Shown: positions 44,670 through 56,169 of the stretch, piece by piece
Position numbering within the stretch: position 1 is the stretch's first letter
Layout of the letters: each line of letters starts with the position of its first letter
NCBI GenBank assembly: GCA_023548195.1
Contig: JAJHZJ010000419.1
Coordinates: forward strand, 562,273 to 626,272
Source: Bettongia penicillata ogilbyi
Taxonomy: Eukaryota > Chordata > Mammalia > Diprotodontia > Potoroidae
Reading direction: 5' to 3'
DNA: 64,000 nt
Program-made: the position numbers and the translations under genes
The notes under the pieces: generated by a model
The model's database searches: none
Seen by the model: only the letters and a program-made list of their open reading frames with translations
Told to the model about the DNA's origin: nothing

Positions 44670-46374
44670 AAAAGAATATTTTTCAGGCCGAGCCAAGATA
44701 GTGGACTAGAAAGACACACATACAGAGACTACCCCCACACAGCCCATAAAACACCTGGAGAGAGGGACTCTCAACAAATTTTGGAGCAGCATAAGTGCAG
44801 AACAACAGAGTGGAGGAGATTTCCAGCCCAGGGTGACCTGAAAGACCCACAGGAAACATCAATTACATGAATGCAGAGCAGAGCTCAGAATGCAGGACCA
44901 GCCCAGCCTTGGCCACCCCTGCACAGCTCGTGAACAGCCCTCCAGGATGGAATCTCCAGTCTCAGAATCCCCAGTCCCAGCAGCAGAGGGTCAGCAGATC
45001 CCTCAACCCACAGGTGCCAAAGGTCAGTGACAGGGTTTATTCAAGTAGGTGGCAGGAGTTCTCAGGACAGCCCCTACAGCAGCCTGAGAACATAACTGGA
45101 TGATAAAAACTCCTGGGGGCACTGACAAGCTGAGACTTACCTCAGCCATGTGTAGACACCCTGAGGCATCTAAGTCTTTGTCTCGCACTAAATGGAGGCC
45201 CTGCCCCCAAAGTTTGACTGAATCCCACCCACCCAGTGCTAGCTTGGTGGAACTGGAGGTCAGGTGCCTGTGGAGAGGAAATGCTGCTAAGATGCTGGGC
45301 ACAAAAATCCTTTCCTGCACCCAGACCAGTACACACTTGATTGTGCAACCTTGGAGGAACTGATATCTTACAGGTCCCCAGAGTATACCCTACTCTTGGC
45401 AAAGGACCCAAAAGTCAAGTAATTGGTTGGGAAAATTTGAATAGGATGGGATCATATCTTAAAAAAAATTAAACAGTGAGAGAGAAATATAATAGGAGGA
45501 GAAAGGGAGAAATGGAATGGGGCAGTTTATCTCTCATAAAAAAGGCAAATAAAAGACTTTTCAGGGAAGGGAAAAAGAGGGCAGGTGAGAGAAAAACGTG
45601 AACTTACTCTCATCACATTTGACTAAAGGAAGGAATAAAATGAGCACCCATTTTGGTATGGAAACCTATCTTATAATACAAGAAAGTGGGGGAGAAGGGG
45701 ATCGACAGGGTGGTGGGAATGATGGAAGGGAGGGCAGTGGGAAGAGGGAGCAATTTGAAGTCAACACTCTTGGGGAGGGACAGGATCAAAAGAGAGAACA
45801 GAAGCAATGGGGGTCAGGAAACGATGGAGGCAATTATAGTTAGTCATGCACAACACAACTATTATGGAAGTCATTTACAAAACTACACACATAGGGCCTA
45901 TATTGAATTACCTGCCTTCCCAAAGGGAATGGGTGGGGAGGGAGGGATGGGGATAATTTGGAACTCAAAGTTTTAGAAACAATTGTTGAGTATCGTTCTT
46001 GCAACTAGGAAATAGAAATAGATAATGGGGTATAGAAAGTTATCTTGCCCTACAGGACAAAAGAGAAGATGGGGATGAGGCAAGGGAGGGATATTAGAAG
46101 AGAGGGCAAATTGGTGACAGGGGCAATTAGAATGCTCAGCGTTTTGAGGTGGGGGGAGGGGAGAAATGGGGAGAAAATTTGGAACCCAAAATTTTGTGGA
46201 AATGAATGTTTAAAATAAATTAATAACTAAATTAATTTAATAATAATTCAATAAATAACCACAACCACTAATTAATTAATTGAGCGTTATGGGTAATTAA
46301 ATAAATGAATGATGAAATAAAATTAAATTAAATTAAAATAATTTAAATAAATAAATTTTTAAAAAAGAATATTT
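44670..46374 (+). mobile_element. HAL1-type LINE derivative lacking both ORF1 and ORF2
   Basis: Starts with 'ggccgagccaagatagtggactagaaag', the same 5' end type as at 48298. Its 5' UTR runs to 45441, then joins directly to 'gaataggatgggatcatatctt', which in the copy at 48.3 kb lies downstream of ORF1 (about 50320). The junction 'gggaaaattt' falls at the position of the ORF1 start codon. The 3' UTR then matches the other copies ('gggtggggagggagggatgggg') and ends in AATTAA-type sequence. A 12-bp duplication, aaaagaatattt, is at 44670-44681 and 46363-46374. It codes for nothing; the small frames in it are chance. Confidence 0.82.
46195..46362. repeat. AATTAA/AAATTAAAT low-complexity tail
   Basis: Degenerate A-rich tail of the preceding LINE, expanded into AATT and AAATTAA units. 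Confidence 0.8.
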
Positions 46375-46379
46375 ATGTT

Positions 46380-47215
46380 TACTTTTCAACATTCACTTCC
46401 ATAAGATTTTAAGTTTCAAATTTTGTTCACCTTTTCTCACCTTCCCCCTTCTCCAAGACGATGTACAAACTGATATAGGCTGTGCTGATGCATCCATATT
46501 AAACACATTTTCCCATTAGTTTTGTTGCACAGAATTAGAACTAATGGGAGGAGTCAAGAGAAAGAAAAACAACAACAAAGAAGGCAAGTAAATCATATGC
46601 TTCCATCCTCATTCAGACTCTCAAGTTTGTTCTCTGTATGTTGATAGGGTTTTCCATTGCAAGTCTTTTGGAGTTGTCTAGGATCCTTGCATTTCTGAGA
46701 AGAGCTAAGTCTATCAAAGTTAGTTATTACACAATGTGGTTTTATTGTGTACAATGTTCTCCTGGTTCTACTCCTTTCACTCAGCATCAGTTCACATAAG
46801 TCTTTTCAGGTTTTTCTGAAGTCCTCTTTCTCATCATTTCTTATGGCACAATAGTATTCCATTTCATTCATATGATCACAAATTGTTCAATCATTCCCCA
46901 ATTGATGAGTATCCCCTTGATTTCCAATTCTTTGCCACCACAAAAACAGTGGCTATAAATATTTTTGTACATACTGGTCCTTTCTGCTGTTTTTAAGCTC
47001 TCTTTGGGATACAGAACTTAAGGTGGTATTGCTGACCCAAAGGGTATGCGAAGTCTTATAATCGCTTGGGCATAATTTCAAATTGCCCTCCAGAAAAACT
47101 GGATCAATTCACAACTCCACTAACAATGCTTTAGCATTTCAATTTTCCTACATCTTCTCCAGCATTTATCATTTTCTTGTTTTGTTTTGTTAGCCAATCT
47201 GATAGGCGAACTCTA
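46380..47215 (-). mobile_element. L1 3' end remnant (antisense)
   Basis: The plus strand reads 'cttatggcacaatagtattccatttcattcatatg', 'cattccccaattgatgagtatccccttgatttccaattctttgccacca', 'tgggatacagaacttaaggtggtattgctg' and 'catcttctccagcatttatcattttc': the standard antisense order of an L1 end. Separate from the HAL1-type element that precedes it. Confidence 0.8.
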
Positions 47216-47219
47216 ACTT

Positions 47220-48281
47220 CTAAATCAGACTTTAACATGTCCTTCTTTGTCTTATCCTATCCCTCTCTCAAGATTCACAAGGTATTGTAATATATACATA
47301 CATCCATATATATATATATATATGCACACACACATATATACATATATATGTGTGTATAAATGTATATGTATTGAAGAAACAGAATTATTTACATAACAAA
47401 AAACACATTTATACCAGAACACAGAGATAGCCAAAAAATGTTATGTAATTTCTGCTATTCAATGCTTTCTACAACCCTACCTCTGTCTCTCATATATATA
47501 ATATATAGACAGATAGATACATAGATACATCTGCATATATATGATATATACATATATATGCTCAAATGTCCATGCTTATCGTCAATAACAGATGAACTCT
47601 AAAAGCCTGAGCAAGAACACATTTCTTATATTTAATACCTGAGTAAGAATAGCCTTATTCTTAGCTCTGACCTTTCACCCTGTCTTTTCCAACTTTATAG
47701 AATCTGCCACACTCTTAGTTGGTATAGCATTTTGAATCCAGCAGTAATCTCCATGCTATGGTATGACTTCAGAATAGGATTGCTCTCCTCTCCATTTTTT
47801 TGATTTATCTTTTGGAAATTATATGTCATGGTCATACGTTTTAAAGCTAGGCTAAAATTATAATTGAGAAGAAATACATGCAAATTAAAATGATCTTTGC
47901 AGAATATATCTTAAAATAAAAACAAAGTCAAAAATGGCTTTAATAACATGACCAGAAAGCTTTCATGAACTACTTACTGTATATAAGGTCTTTTAGATAC
48001 TATCAAATACTATATAAATGTCACCTCCTATTCATAGTAATAGTAATGTGATAGCAATCACAGCTCCAGAGCAATAATAGTAATATTATTTGTAGTAATT
48101 GTTATATTATTAGTAGAAATATTCGAAAATAAAAACTTTTTGTGAAGCAGAGCTATACATAATTTCTCACTATCATATTTGAGCCAAATTATTTAGTACA
48201 TTTGACTACTAAGTATTTAGAGATAAATGAATATGTCCATGAACTTAACTTGAAGAAATTAACATCTAGATAAATGATTTT
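47220..48281. other. Unannotated sequence with TA/CA repeats
   Basis: Contains TATA/CACA low-complexity tracts at 47298-47360 and 47490-47560. Otherwise nothing recognisable. Confidence 0.5.
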
Positions 48282-48975
48282 AAGAATTACAAGATCAGGG
48301 AGGAGCCAAGATGGTGGGGTAGAAAGACTCACGTATGCTAGCTCCAAACCCACAGCCCATATATTTCCTGTCAAAAGAACTCCCCACAAATTCTGGAGCA
48401 GTACAAGCCACACAGAAACATAGCAGAAGAGATTTTCATTCCAGAGAGCCCTGGAAAGCCGTGCCCAGGGGTCCATCGCACTCTGGACGTGGAGCCCACC
48501 CTTGCACTGCCCCAGTTGCATGGCCCCAGAGGAACAGATTTGAGCAGGCTTCAGGGACGGAACCTCTGGCAGCTGCGAAAGTCCCTCCACCCACAGGCAC
48601 TCCAGGTTAGTGAGAGAGACTTCTGGGCTGCCTGAGAGGGGAGCAGGGTGTCTCCGTGACTCGGGCCCCCTCAGGAGGCAGCGGCAGAAGGAGCAGCAGA
48701 GGCAGCGGCGGCCCGGAACTCCCGGAGCAGCAGGAAGGACCTCAGGGCCATTAACGAAGGCCTCCACATAAAGCCCTGAGGGAGCTGAGCCTGGGAGGCA
48801 GCCCTGCCCCCACCTAAGCACCAGAACTGAAGTTCACATTGAATAGCAGCTCCTCCCGCCACTGAAAGCCCTGAGACTGGGGAGCAGCATTTGAATCTCA
48901 GATCCCAAGCACTAGCTGGGAAGATCTAGGAAGGGGTGGAGAGGAGTCTCAGAAGTCAAGTAACTGGCAGGGAAA

Positions 48976-50010
48976 ATGTCCAGAAAAGGGAAGAAAAATA
49001 AGACCATAGAAAGCTACTTTCTTGGGGAATAGATACTCCCATCTTTCATTTCTGATGACGAGGAACAATTCTTACCATCAGGGAAAGATGTGGAGGCCGG
49101 GGCCTCTCTATCCCAGACATCCAAGGTGGATGTCCGGTGGGCTCAGGCCATGGAAGAGCTCAAAAAGGATTTTGAAAATCAAATTAGACAAGTGGAGGAA
49201 AAACTGGGAAGAGAAATGAGAGAGATGCAAGAAAAGCATGAAAAACAGGTCAATATCTTGGTAAAGGAGACACAAAGGAGACAAAAAAATGCTGAAGAAA
49301 ATAACACCTTGAAAAATAGGCTCACTCAATTGGCAAAAGAGGTTCAAAAAACCAATGAGGAGAAGAATGCTTTCAAAACCAGAATTAGCCAAATGGAAAA
49401 AGAGATTCAAAAGCTCACTGAAGAAAATAGTTCTCTCAAAATTAGAATGGAACAGATGGAGGCTAATGACTTTCTGAGAAACCAAGAAATCACAAAACAA
49501 AACCAAAAGAATGAAAAAATGGAAGAGAATGTGAAATATCTCATTGGAAAAACAAGTGACCTGGAAAATAGATCCAGGAGAGACAATTTAAAAATTATGG
49601 GACTACCTGAAAGCCATGATCAAAAAAAGGGCCTAGACATCATCTTTCATAAAATTATCAAGGAAAACTGCCCTGAGATTCTAGAACCAAAGGGCAAAAT
49701 AAGTATTGAAGGAATCCATCGATCACCACCTGAAAGAGATCCAAAAAGAGAAACTCCTAGCAATATTGTGGCCAAATTCCAGAATTCCCAGGTCAAGGAG
49801 AAAATCTTGCAAGCAGCTAGAAAGAAACAATTCCAGTATTGTGGAAATGCAATCAAGATAACACAAGATCTAGCAGCTTCTACATTAAGAGATCAAAGGG
49901 TGAGAAATAGGATATTCCAGAAGTCAAAGGAACTAGGACTCAAACCAAGAATCACCTACCCAGAAAAACTGAGTATAATACTTCAGGGAAAAAAAATGAT
50001 CTTTCAATGA
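48976..50010 (+). pseudogene. L1-type ORF1 (RNA-binding chaperone), disrupted
   Basis: Starts ATG at 48976 (MSRKGKKNKTIESYFLGE) and meets TAG at codon 19, where the sister copy at 62.5 kb has CAG. The frame then stays open to 50010. Residues about 50-170 are a heptad-rich coiled coil used for trimerisation (EELKKDFENQIRQVEEKLG and onward). An RRM-type segment follows (SRRDNLKIMGLPES...SNIVAKFQNSQVKEKIL) and then the C-terminal domain (ITQDLAASTLRD...ITYPEKLS). A one-base insertion in the run near 49990 shifts the last part and gives an early stop (GKKMIFQ), losing about 30 residues relative to the sister copy. ORF1p coats LINE RNA; this copy is dead unless the first stop is read through. Confidence 0.92.
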
Positions 50011-50219
50011 AACAGAGGACTTTCAAGCATTCTTGATGAAAAGACCAGAGCTGAAAAGAAAATTTGACTTTCAAACACAAGAATAAGAACAAGCATGAAA
50101 AAGTAAACAGCAAAGAGAAGTCAGAAGGGACTTACCAAAGGTGAACTGTTTACATTCCTACATGGAAAGACAATATTTGTAACTCTTAAAACCTTTCAGT
50201 ATCTGGGCAGTTGGTGGGA

Positions 50220-50299
50220 CCACACACACACAGACATACATGCACACGCACATGTGCACATGTGCATGTGCACACACATACACACATGCATACGCATAC
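50220..50299. repeat. (CA)n-rich tract inside the LINE 3' region
   Basis: CACACA with GCACATG interruptions. The corresponding position of the antisense copy (61240-61325) is a TG-rich tract, so the tract was present in the source element. Confidence 0.88.
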
Positions 50300-51155
50300 A
50301 GAGACAGAGAGCACAGAGTGAATTGAATAGGATGGGACCATATCTTAAAAGAAATTAAGGTAAACGATGAGAGAGAAATGTAGTGGAAGGAGAGAGGGTG
50401 AAATGGAATGGGGTAAATGATCTCTCATTCAAGAGGCAAGCTGGAGACTTTTTCGTGGAGGGAAAAAGAGGAGAGCTGAGAAAAAAACATGAAGTTTACC
50501 CTCATCACATTCCACTAAAGGAAGGAGTAAAATGCACACTCATTTTGGCATGAAAACCTATCTTACAATACAGGAAAGTGGGGGAGAAGGAGATAAGTAG
50601 GGTAGTGGGGATGATGGAAGGGAGGGCAATGGGAGGAGGGAGCAATTTGAATTCAACACTCAGGGAGGGACAGGATCAAAAGAAAGACTAGAAACAATGG
50701 GGGGGCAGGACAGGATGGAGGGAAATACAGTTAGTCTTACCCAACATGACTGTTATAGAAGTCATTTGCAAAACTACACAGATATGGCCTATATTGAATT
50801 GCCTGCCTTTCCAAAGGGAATGGGTGGGGAGGGAGGGATGGGGAGAATTTGGAACTCAAAGTTTTAGGAACAACTGTTTAGTATTGTTGTTGCTACTAGG
50901 AAATGAGAAATACAGTTAATGGGGAATAGAAAGTCATCTGGCCTTACAGGACAAAAGAGAAGATGGGGACAAGAGAATGGAGGGATGATAGAAGAGAGGG
51001 CAGATTGGTGATAGGGAAAATTAGAATGCTTGGTGCATTGGGGTGGGGGGAGGGGGGACAAAAGGTGAGAAAATTTGGAACCCAAAATTTTGTGGAAATG
51101 AATGTAAAAAATTTAAAAAATAAATTTATATTAAAAAAAAAGAATTACAAGATCA

Positions 51156-52880
51156 TAAAGTTAAAAGCAACAATCAATGGTTCAATTATTTCGAAGGAGA
51201 TATTTTAACTGAAGAGTCTAGTACTTGGTATCAGAAGATTCTCTCTAAAGCCCTTTCCAATTCTGAAATTCATTATATTTATTATATATCATATTATTAG
51301 ATGTTATGACACAGTATACAATATATTATTATATAATGTGTTATTATATTATTATATTTCCATAGGAAAAATCTTCTGAAGTGTATGAGTGATTAGGCAC
51401 TAAAATACTTTAGTAATGAATTTGAAAGAATGGAAATTGCACCAAAATCGCACTGACAACCATCTGTCTTGGATAGTTTATGCTGTGCCCTGCCTTGAAG
51501 GCTTAGCCTAGATGACCTCTGGATTGGATTTCTGTGGTAGAACCCTCAATTCACTTTAAGCCAAGTATATACTTCAACAAAATGAATAAGAGGATACTCT
51601 ATCATCCAGTGAATTGAAATGAATATAACAGCCAAGTCAAGCCAACAAATTTGCATGACTTAATTGTCCTAACTGATTGTTTGGACAGCTCAGATACACA
51701 CAATACTTCTTCAATCCATCCACTTCATTTTCACTCCACAGTTACACCCTCTGGCAGTAAAATAGAAGGCCAAAAAAATCTCATTAAAAATGGAACAGAT
51801 TTGGTCTCTATCCATTATATTCAGTGCCATTTTGGGAACATATTCCTATTGATTTTGCCAAAATATTCAACAGACTTTGCAAGTATGTATGGGGAGTATA
51901 TGAAATGTTTTCTCTGTTTCTCAAGTGATATTTCTTCAAATGCTATATTTCTTTTTCCAGCTAAGGAAAAAGAGAAATGTACTTTGACATCAATATTTTT
52001 CGGATCACATTTAAGACGATGAAAAACTACTGACTCTTTTAGCTTAATTGATTTAAGAGTTTTAAATATTAAATCCAAAACTTATAGTACTTCAATAATA
52101 CTTTTTTCTTCCAAATATAAAATAAGATTAAAATGTTCTCTCTAAATAAGATTAAGCTCTGATGTTAAGAGAACGCTTTTAAAACTGGTTTCTATTACTA
52201 ATTAGCTCTCAATAAACTCTTCTTCCTCTCAAAAAATCTGGCCTCTGGGGAAATTTTACAGTAGAGCAATGTTCCTTGGGCCTATACTGTCAGCAATGAC
52301 TTGGAATTTTATTTAGCATTAAAGTGACTCCTACTAGGGAAGAACCAAGTTTTCATTTTTCTGCCACCCTAATTATCCATTCCTTTGGAATAGTTCCATT
52401 CACAGTCATGTATTGATATACACATTATTAAACCACATGGGAAAAGGGGATTATTGTCATTTATAATTTTAAAAATTTATTTCTGGTTTTAGTACATATG
52501 TCTTTGCATACATTGGGTGCACCATGGATATATCTATTCTCAACATTACCAACATTTCAAGCAGGTAATGTAATCATAATTGCAGAGTTAATTCATAAGA
52601 AGCTGGGCAGTCTTCCTGCCTTTCACCTTCTATCAAACACTTTGCTGTTCTATTTCATATTTCATAGATCCTGTCAACTCCCAGACTAATATCAAACACC
52701 AGCCTAGTTGAAACCACTTTCTGAGCCATCTTTCCTCTTCCCATACACTGCTTGCTCCCAAACCAATTTGCCTTCTCTTAGAAGAAGGGAGAACACAAGA
52801 CAGGGATAGTAGTAAATAGAAATAGTGAAACAAACTAGCTTTATTATAAAGAACATCTGATAATGTCAAAAGGAAAGTGA
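51156..52880. other. Unannotated sequence
   Basis: Includes an AT-rich low-complexity patch (51270-51362). The open frames at 51651-52022 and on the opposite strand overlap and have no motif. No gene supported. Confidence 0.45.
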
Positions 52881-52899
52881 AAAAAAGATTTTCTATGCA

Positions 52900-53460
52900 T
52901 CATTTTTCATAAACATAACACTGCAAAATATGATAGTCCTCTCCTCCCACCAAAAAAAAAAGATCTAGACCAATGAAAAATAAGATTATTCTACATTAGC
53001 ATTCCAATAATGCACCATTTCTATTGAACTGTAGGTCAGTTTCGTGTAACACATACTTAATGACTGTTTACTTGCACGTTTAAAGAACTGCAATAGAAGC
53101 TCGATTTGTACATCTGGTAATTGCTTTATGCAGAAAACCATTGCATGTAATGACTTAGGGTAACTGCATAAACATAAAATCAGGAGGAATTTTTATGAAG
53201 TGAGACTTTTGTGGCGTATCATAATATGTGTGTTTTCTTTTAAGTGTGAATGATTGTGTATGTAACGATGTCTCACATTCTTAGTGGGTGTGAAATAATT
53301 TAACTGGAATGCAAGCCATTTTCACCTTCACATATTAGAATCCCTAGTTTCTACAACAGTTCAAGTAGTCCAGCTGACTTCAATATGAGACTTACTGATT
53401 CGCCTAGCAGCTATTTCTTTCCCACAAATTAACTTTGATTTATGTATTCTAAATGTACTT
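52900..53460. other. Non-repetitive block with retained CpGs, possible conserved non-coding DNA
   Basis: AT-rich but with scattered CpGs (for example 'cagtttcgtgtaac', 'ttgcacgttta', 'gaagctcgatttg', 'tgtggcgtatc', 'gtaacgatgtc', 'gattcgcctag') and no repeat signature. Retained CpGs in such context hint at constraint. No coding frame. Confidence 0.35.
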
Positions 53461-53479
53461 AAATGTTAATATATTGTAT

Positions 53480-53610
53480 AGGCTATCTCCTCCTATAGTA
53501 TGTTATCTCCTTCAGGGTAGGGGCGGTTTCATTTTTGTCTTTATATCTTTAGCATCTAGCACCCTGGAACATAATAAGAAATTAATTAATTCTTGATGGA
53601 GTCACTAACT
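53480..53610 (+). mobile_element. L2 LINE 3' end
   Basis: 'ttatctccttcagggtaggggcggtttcatttttgtctttatatctttagcatctagcaccctggaacataataag' pattern is the L2 terminal region. Confidence 0.8.
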
Positions 53611-53794
53611 GACCGATAGACAACGCATTCAAGCCTAACATCACTTTTTTTTAAAAGAAAACAAATGAATTATTGTTATGTAAACCAAAGGGAAAGTAAG
53701 GTACTATATTCTAATATTCTTTTATTTGAGTTATTTCTTGCCTGAATTTAGCCTAAATTGTATTGAAATGATTTAAACCTATTATATTTTTCCA

Positions 53795-53890
53795 ATTATG
53801 AATGACTGGCACTAGCTGTGTGACCATAGGCAAAGCAATAACCCTCTCTGATCCTCAGGCTATTCCCTTATAAAACAAGATGTAGAATGT
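53795..53890 (+). repeat. MIR-type SINE fragment
   Basis: 'gactggcactagctgtgtgaccataggcaaagcaataaccctctctgatcctcagg' is the MIR core. Confidence 0.8.
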
Positions 53891-54254
53891 GGGATTTTCC
53901 ACATGGAAAAAAGTGACAAATTCTTGAGATAATGTATTTACAATGTATAACACAAGTTATGCACTTCTCTCTATATCCAAAGTATTCTATTTTAAAATAA
54001 AACCTGTGATCCTAAAGAGTTGTAAAGAAATGAGAGTCACTAAACTACATAAGGAAGCCTGAAGGCTACAAATTGATATAGAAAATCACATATTAACAGG
54101 ATGTATTTTTCATATTGTGTATTTATTTTATTAACTATTTCCTGATTACATTTTAATCTAGAATGAGACACAATCCAGAGTGATGTGGCTGTATGTAGTC
54201 TACATACTGCATGATTGACACGTCTAGTGTAGACAATCTAGACTAGAGCATTCA

Positions 54255-54375
54255 GGTGGTCAATGACCTAGCCAAGATAACACAGACAAGTTTCAGAACC
54301 AAGATTTTGGCTTGGACAGGCAAGACTTCGATCTTCCCAACTCCTTAGTTGATGCTTAATCCATTACATCATGCA
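54255..54375 (-). repeat. MIR-type SINE fragment (antisense)
   Basis: 'caatgacctagccaagataacacagacaag', 'aagacttcgatcttcccaactcc' and 'gcttaatccattacatcatgc' fit the antisense SINE order. Confidence 0.65.
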
Positions 54376-54390
54376 GAAAATGATAAAATA

Positions 54391-54540
54391 AAACATAATA
54401 AATAATTATAATATAACAATTATGTTATATACAACATATATTATATATCATTGTTATATATTGTATGTCTTTAATATATTATATATAATAAATATATTAT
54501 ATGATATAATCATAATATAATAAAAAATAAAAAAAATTTT
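54391..54540. repeat. AT-rich TATAATA tract
   Basis: About 150 bp almost entirely A/T, with ATATAATA and TATTATATA palindromic units. Can fold on itself. Confidence 0.9.
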
Positions 54541-54709
54541 CAGCAGAAAATGATAAAAATGCATCTTATATTTAGAGTAGGAATGACAAGAGACTAAAGA
54601 TCATTGAGAATTGGAAGTAAAGTGGGAGAGTAGATTGCTAAAGTACATGGGAATAAAAATTTAAAAAGAAAGAGACTTAGAAATATTGCTAAAGGTCATA
54701 TAGTTAAGA

Positions 54710-54925
54710 GTTCTCACCATTCCATCATTCAACAGTAAATTATTCTATCAACCTTCTAATTGACAGTTTCGTGAAGATACTTTTTTTCCTGGGGTTCCGA
54801 TGATGTCTGAAGCCCTCTTTGTTATTCAATCGGAAAAAAATCATCTAGAGTGAAATTATCCTCATCTGCACTATAAAACTGGGCAGAGGAAAATGATTTA
54901 TCATTTGGATAATGTAGGTGGAATT
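54710..54925 (+). repeat. Diverged direct repeat, copy A
   Basis: Matches copy B (57475-57690) in order: 'aacagtaaattattctatcaaccttctaattg', 'gatgatgtctgaagccc', 'ctctagagtgaaattatcctcatct', 'aaactggcagagga'-like end. Similarity is roughly three quarters by eye. Neither copy resembles a family known to me. Confidence 0.75.
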
Positions 54926-55234
54926 CCCCAGAGGACAGGACCAAGTCAAAACAAAATGGAGGCTGAAAAATATCTCTCTTGAATGAAAAAACTGTGTAGA
55001 CTGTGAATTAAATTTGAAGATAGAGACATTAGCCAAAATAAAACTACCTCCCCAGAATTAAGAAAAAAACTTACTTATGAGAATATTTGTATAATACTTA
55101 CATTTATTTTTCCATTTCTCCTTACAAATCCCTTTCGTCTGGAGTAGTTGTCTACATGACCAAGATACTGCAGATGATTTCATTTTCACATACAGTAACA
55201 TTTATATGTGTTTGTTGATACACATACATGCACC

Positions 55235-55385
55235 TAGGTGGCTCAAGGGGCAGCTGGCTGATACAGTGGACACGCTGACAGGCCTGAAGTCAGGAAGCCC
55301 TTAGTTAAAATCCAGCCTCAGATACTACTCATTGTGTGACTCTGGGCAAGTCACTTAAGCTTGTTTGCCTCAGTTTCCTTATCTG
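55235..55385 (+). repeat. Marsupial tRNA-type SINE
   Basis: 'ggggcagctggctgatacagtggacac', 'cctgaagtcaggaagcccttagtt', 'gtgtgactctgggcaagtcacttaagcttgtttgcctcagtttcc' in order. Confidence 0.88.
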
Positions 55386-55414
55386 AATCTACTACAGGCT
55401 ATCAGAACCCTAAC

Positions 55415-56060
55415 CAAGCAATAGATACAGAAAATAATTTCCTGATTTCACCATGGCCTAAAATCTTGCAGTTTCTCAAATAAGTTCTATAATCATTTAA
55501 AATAATTTAGTTTAACTATGCAAATGAAGAGATGAAATGATTACTATAGAAATTCTGTAGTCTAAATCCTGATATGTAGATTGAATGGACATCGTATAGA
55601 GCTCATGTACCACAATATGTATGTATGTGTGTATGTACACACAATATGTATGTATGTGTGTATCTACCTCTCTCTCTCTCTTTCCTCTCTCTTTCTCTCT
55701 CTCTTTAGATTGAGATGTAGATAAATATACACACATATGTATGCATATTATACATATGTTGAATTATACAGATTGAATGAATAATTTATAAAGCTTAGTC
55801 ACTCTAGTGTATGTATATATGCATATATGTGTGTATGTACATGTATGTGTATAAGCATTAAAGTGGATAAGCTCTATATGTTGATCATTCAACCTGCATA
55901 TCATTATTTAAACTACAGCAATTCTGTAGTAATTTTTTTACTTCTTTTTTAGACATTTAAACTAAATTATTTTGAATGATTATGAATCTCATTTAAGAGA
56001 CTAGAATATTTTGAGACTTGATGAAATCAAGGCAATATTATCTAGAAACAGATGCAATAT
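55415..56060. repeat. Long inverted repeat (arms about 200 bp) with microsatellite loop
   Basis: The left arm (55415-55620) is matched by the reverse complement of 55850-56060, for example 'ataatcatttaaaataatttagttta' against the complement of 55961-55985 and 'gaattctgtag'-type blocks nearer the loop. The 230-bp loop contains (TG)n, GTAT and (TC)n tracts. A third partial copy of the inner segment lies at 56120-56165 ('tgtccatccaacctgcatatca'). No gene. Confidence 0.78.
55611..55740. repeat. GTAT and (TC)n microsatellite in the hairpin loop
   Basis: GTATGTATGTGTGTATGT tract repeated twice, then TCTCTCTC with TTTC interruptions. Confidence 0.9.
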
Positions 56061-56169
56061 TGTATGCATGTGTATACACACATACATACATACACACATA
56101 TAGTATATGCAATATACTATGGTAGGTAAATTCTATCAGTTGTCCATCCAACCTGCATATCAAAAATAA

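Larger units (their letters stand above)
48282..51155 (+). mobile_element. HAL1-type LINE (5' UTR, ORF1, 3' UTR; no ORF2)
   Basis: A complete insertion with a 16-bp target duplication, aagaattacaagatca, at 48282-48297 and 51140-51155. The element spans 48298-51139. It starts 'gggaggagccaagatggtggggtagaaag', has a GC-rich 5' UTR to 48975, ORF1 (48976 onward), a CA-rich spacer (50220-50299) and a 3' UTR containing 'gggtggggagggagggatggggag', then a short A-tail. No reverse transcriptase or endonuclease is encoded, so mobilisation required an L1 in trans. Confidence 0.9.

Noticed and set aside
44684..46362. Spliced LINE transcript as the source of the ORF1-less element
   Set aside because: Compared with the 48.3-kb copy a GT follows the left edge, but the right edge is preceded by 'gtgaa', not AG. 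A splice origin is not supported, though a different source subfamily cannot be excluded.
48189..48821. A 210-aa host protein gene on the minus strand
   Set aside because: It lies antisense within a LINE 5' UTR and runs out into flanking AT-rich DNA. Kept only as a finding about antisense ORFs.
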